Of a DNA stretch of 6,055 nt, positions 5,469 to 6,055 are shown piece by piece. How positions within the stretch are numbered: the stretch's first letter is position 1; every line of letters starts with the position of its first letter. The translations under genes and the position numbers were made by a program. Source of the stretch: Actinomycetota bacterium (GTDB lineage Bacteria > Actinomycetota > UBA4738 > HRBIN12); assembly GCA_005883885.1 (NCBI GenBank), contig VAYF01000092.1, positions 1 through 6,055 of the forward strand. The letters are read 5' to 3'. The notes under the pieces were generated by a model, which was not told the origin of the DNA, made no database searches, and saw nothing but the letters and a program-made list of their open reading frames with translations.

Positions 5469-5508
5469 AGGTGCAGCACTGCTTGAGAGACGCGGCTCGT
5501 GCTGACCT
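5469..5508 (-). terminator. Bulged 10-bp hairpin immediately after the WD40 gene
   Basis: On the minus strand, AGGTCAGCAC (5508-5499) directly follows the WD40 stop codon. It pairs with GTGCTG-c-ACCT (5479-5469), a 10-bp stem interrupted by one bulged C, with a 19-nt loop. There is no T-run after it. The exact abutment to the stop codon suggests a 3'-end hairpin that terminates or protects the WD40 transcript and separates it from the DivIVA-like gene. Confidence 0.42.
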
Positions 5509-6055
5509 TCAGGCGGCACATGTCGGGCGGTACGGCTCGTCGGGGACCATCGTTTGCCATTGCGCAGGAGTGACCTCGCCGACGATCGAACATGCTTGCG
5601 CTTTCCACGACGCGAGATCCGCGCGATACAGGAACGTCGGCTCGTTCTCGATCATCAGCACGATTCGCCCATCGGGAAGGGTTCTGATCGTTCCGTACTG
5701 ATGGTCCGGCGAGCCCAGATACGCGTCCCCGACGTGCCGGCCCGACGCGACGTCCCAAAGGGAGACATCGCCTGCGTTAGCGATGGCGAGGTACGTACCG
5801 TCCGGGGTATACGCGATCGAATCTGCGACGACCGAGATGGGCGGGGCGGCGTCGCGCCACGTCGTTGTGTTCACAAGCCGAACGACCCCGGTTGCGAGTG
5901 CAAGGGCCAAGGTTCCGCTGTCGGGCGAGAACGCCATGCTCTTCACATCGATGTGCTGCCCCACTTCGGGTGAGCCGACGAGGAGCCCGGTGGCCACATC
6001 CCATACGCGGACGTCGGCACTCTGGGTCGTCGCGGCGGCGATGAGGCGTCCGTCG
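5509..6055 (-). CDS. WD40-repeat protein, C-terminal part (partial, 5' end outside window)
   Basis: The reading frame is open to the right edge, so the true start lies outside; 181 residues are visible. WD40 repeats build beta-propellers that act as binding platforms. Three clear blades and one weaker one are seen. DVRVWDVATG (visible residues 13-22) ends the first. AFSPDSGTLALA...VRLVNTTTW (41-66) is the second. IAYTPDGTYLAIANAGDVSLWDVASG (80-105), split by residue number as 80-94 and 95-105, is the third. IRTLPDGRIVLM...FLYRADLASW (123-150) is the fourth. The tail has WKAQAC at 150-155, TPAQW at 162-166 and YRPTCAA at 175-181. I associate that AC...W...Y-x-x-TC ending with large actinobacterial proteins that place WD40 repeats after a BTAD or NTPase (STAND-like) module; those parts, if present, are outside. 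Base composition is lower in G+C than the housekeeping genes. Confidence 0.85.
   Translation of the reverse strand, partial: DGRLIAAATTQSADVRVWDVATGLLVGSPEVGQHIDVKSMAFSPDSGTLALALATGVVRLVNTTTWRDAAPPISVVADSIAYTPDGTYLAIANAGDVSLWDVASGRHVGDAYLGSPDHQYGTIRTLPDGRIVLMIENEPTFLYRADLASWKAQACSIVGEVTPAQWQTMVPDEPYRPTCAA

Noticed and set aside
5321..5758. Minus-strand 145-codon frame across the leader and the end of the WD40 gene
   Set aside because: Composition is Arg/Gly/Val-rich with no motif, it overlaps both neighbouring genes in another frame, and no ribosome binding site supports it.
1..6055. CRISPR arrays, insertion sequences, rRNA genes and known riboswitch classes
   Set aside because: No regularly spaced repeats, transposase motifs, terminal inverted repeats, rRNA segments or recognisable riboswitch consensus were found on either strand.

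Overview
This window looks like chromosomal DNA from a high-G+C actinobacterium. It is probably a deep-branching or uncultured lineage, such as the Acidimicrobiia or Thermoleophilia side of Actinomycetota, rather than a mycobacterium or Streptomyces. The evidence is the strong G/C bias, GTG starts, tightly overlapping genes, and the neighbourhood radA - carD - PIN/TRAM - ispD - ispF - rlmB. That order combines the actinobacterial carD-ispD-ispF block with the Firmicutes-like position of a YacL-type PIN/TRAM protein before ispD. The lineage is an inference; no rRNA or other decisive marker is present.

Layout, plus strand, 1-4611: the 3' end of radA (DNA repair/recombination ATPase), then a 126-nt gap with a likely promoter. 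Next come carD (RNA polymerase-binding transcription factor), a membrane-anchored PIN-TRAM protein, ispD and ispF (two steps of the MEP isoprenoid pathway), rlmB (23S rRNA 2'-O-methyltransferase), a small four-helix membrane protein of unknown function, and tRNA-Thr(UGU). From ispD to the membrane protein the genes overlap at every junction (8 nt, then 4-nt GTGA and ATGA overlaps), so they are almost certainly one translationally coupled unit. Two genes often found in this cluster, disA (after radA) and cysS (between ispF and rlmB), are not there.

Layout, minus strand, 6055-4675: the 3' part of a WD40-repeat gene enters from the right edge, followed by a 168-nt gap and a DivIVA-domain coiled-coil gene that converges on the tRNA. 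The WD40 segment is less G+C-rich than the housekeeping cluster and ends in a cysteine/tryptophan tail that I associate with large actinobacterial WD40 signalling proteins.

Most genes are ordinary housekeeping genes. The most unusual part is the 5' leader of the DivIVA-like gene. Two back-to-back hairpins are enclosed by a 7-bp helix whose 3' strand covers the ribosome binding site directly before the ATG, and a competing fold is possible. This may be an undescribed cis-regulatory RNA, but it rests only on base complementarity in one G+C-rich sequence.
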